From the NCBI GenBank assembly GCA_021808205.1, contig JAKBCD010000004.1:1-15847 (forward strand): a stretch of 15,847 bases of DNA, read 5' to 3'. The stretch is from Pseudomonadota bacterium. Its GTDB lineage: Bacteria > Pseudomonadota > Alphaproteobacteria > Acetobacterales > Acetobacteraceae. Below, piece after piece: positions 14,993 to 15,847 of the stretch. A program made the position numbers and the translations under genes. Below the pieces are notes generated by a model. The model saw only the letters and a program-made list of their open reading frames with translations. It ran no database searches and was not told the origin of the DNA. Positions within the stretch are counted from its first letter, which is position 1; each line of letters starts with the position of its first letter.

Positions 14993-15847
14993 CCCATCAA
15001 GGCCTTTGCCGCAGCCCCCGCCATCGCCATCAGCGGGCCAGGGATGGCAACGAAGAAAATGACGGCAAACGCGCCAAGCGCCATCACCAAGCTCACACCA
15101 GCGGAGGCCCTGTCGAAACCCGGCGTACCCTTGTCGAAATACATCACCTTGATCACGCGCAGATAATAGAAGGCGCTGATCACGCTCGTGATGATGGCGA
15201 TGATGGTCAGCGTGTCATACCCGGCGTTGAAGGCGGTATAGAACACGTAAAGCTTGGAGAAGAAGCCGGCCAGCGGCGGAATGCCCGCCATGGACCACAT
15301 GAACACTGCGAAGGCGAAGGCAAAGCCAGGATGCTCGGCGGCAAGCCCGGCGAGATCACTGATCCGTTCCACCGCCTGGCCATTGCGGCGCATGGCGATG
15401 ACGCAGGCAAAGGCGCCGAAGGACATCACCACATAGATCGCGATGTAGATAAGGCTCGCCTGAATACCTGCCACCGAGCCCGTGGCCAAACCCATGAGGG
15501 CGTAGCCCATATGGCCGATAGAAGAATAGGCAAGCAGGCGCTTGATGTTGGACTGGCCAATGGCCGCCAGCGCGCCGATGATCATGGAGAGCACCGCGAG
15601 GATCTGGATCAGCATCTCCCACTGGCCGGTGAGATGGCCAAACGGCCCCGCCATTACCGAGAGCAACAGCGCCATGGCGGCGGCCTTCGGCGCTGTAGCG
15701 AACAGCGCGGTGACTGACGTGGGGGCACCTTCATACACATCCGGTGCCCACATATGGAACGGGGCAGCGGAGATTTTGAACGCCAGCCCGACCAGCACGA
15801 ATACCGCGCCGGCGATGGTACCGGCCCCGGCCCCTTGCTGGAACACA
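14989..15847 (-). CDS. nuoN: NADH-quinone oxidoreductase subunit N, C-terminal part (cut by window edge)
   Basis: NuoN is an antiporter-like proton-pumping membrane subunit of respiratory complex I. About 285 residues are visible out of roughly 480 in the family; the N-terminal part lies beyond 15847. Conserved pieces are GLAFKISAAPFHMWAPDVYEGAPT (beginning GLAFKISAAPF, with the family lysine), LLAYSSIGHMGYALMG, GQAVERISDLAGL, AGIPPLAGFFSK with its lysine in a broken helix, and SAFYYLRVIKVMYFD. About seven to eight hydrophobic helices are seen. The GTG at 15846 is taken as an internal valine codon, not a start, because the homologous region is mid-protein. The stop overlaps the birA start. 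It should be the last gene of the nuo operon, with birA, coaX and rnj downstream. Confidence 0.96.
   Translation of the reverse strand, partial: VFQQGAGAGTIAGAVFVLVGLAFKISAAPFHMWAPDVYEGAPTSVTALFATAPKAAAMALLLSVMAGPFGHLTGQWEMLIQILAVLSMIIGALAAIGQSNIKRLLAYSSIGHMGYALMGLATGSVAGIQASLIYIAIYVVMSFGAFACVIAMRRNGQAVERISDLAGLAAEHPGFAFAFAVFMWSMAGIPPLAGFFSKLYVFYTAFNAGYDTLTIIAIITSVISAFYYLRVIKVMYFDKGTPGFDRASAGVSLVMALGAFAVIFFVAIPGPLMAMAGAAAKALMG

Noticed and set aside
15844..15846. GTG near the right edge as the start of nuoN
   Set aside because: The sequence that follows matches the middle of NuoN, so the gene continues past the window edge.
1..15847. CRISPR arrays, insertion sequences, tRNA or rRNA genes, prophage
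   Set aside because: No spaced repeats, transposase-like proteins, terminal inverted repeats, cloverleaf or rRNA signatures were seen; the gene content is mostly housekeeping.

Overview
The window looks like chromosomal core DNA of an alphaproteobacterium, most likely a member of the Acetobacteraceae (acetic acid or acidophilic bacteria). This rests on high GC, alanine- and glycine-rich proteins, the short prolyl-tRNA synthetase without an editing insert, the alphaproteobacterial LolD and NuoN sequence style, and the gene order nuoN-birA-coaX-rnj-(x)-proS-lolC-lolD, which I recall from this group. The assignment is inferred from memory of families, not from a search.

Layout. Two oppositely transcribed blocks converge at 7032-7035, where their stop codons overlap in a TTAA. 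The left block (27-7035, plus strand) holds six genes: a stand-alone protein resembling the C-terminal part of B12-dependent ribonucleotide reductase but without a visible catalytic core; a RidA-family protein; after a 61-bp AT-rich gap, a membrane-anchored FlaA1/CapD-type nucleotide-sugar dehydratase; a DegT-family sugar aminotransferase; a prolyl iminopeptidase; and a TAXI-type periplasmic binding protein. Apart from the 61-bp gap, the genes are separated by no more than 11 bp or overlap.

The right block (7032-15847, minus strand) reads from the window's right edge: the C-terminal part of nuoN (complex I), birA (TTG start, overlapping nuoN), coaX and rnj (GTG start). A 307-bp non-coding gap follows, and then an acyltransferase-3 membrane protein, proS, a Lol permease and lolD, each within a few bases of the next or overlapping it. 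These are mostly housekeeping functions: respiration, biotin attachment, CoA synthesis, RNA decay, translation and outer-membrane lipoprotein release. The acyltransferase is the only member that looks accessory.

The least ordinary stretch is the 307-bp gap (11441-11747). On the minus strand it carries a promoter-like pair at the rnj stop codon, a perfect 10-bp hairpin, a CCTCCC motif, an intrinsic-terminator-like hairpin with a U-rich tail, and a near-consensus FNR/FixK-type box just upstream of the acyltransferase. No mobile element, CRISPR array, tRNA or rRNA was found. No clearly new multi-gene system is evident. The best candidates for something undescribed are the reductase-like protein and the possible small RNA with its anaerobic-type box.
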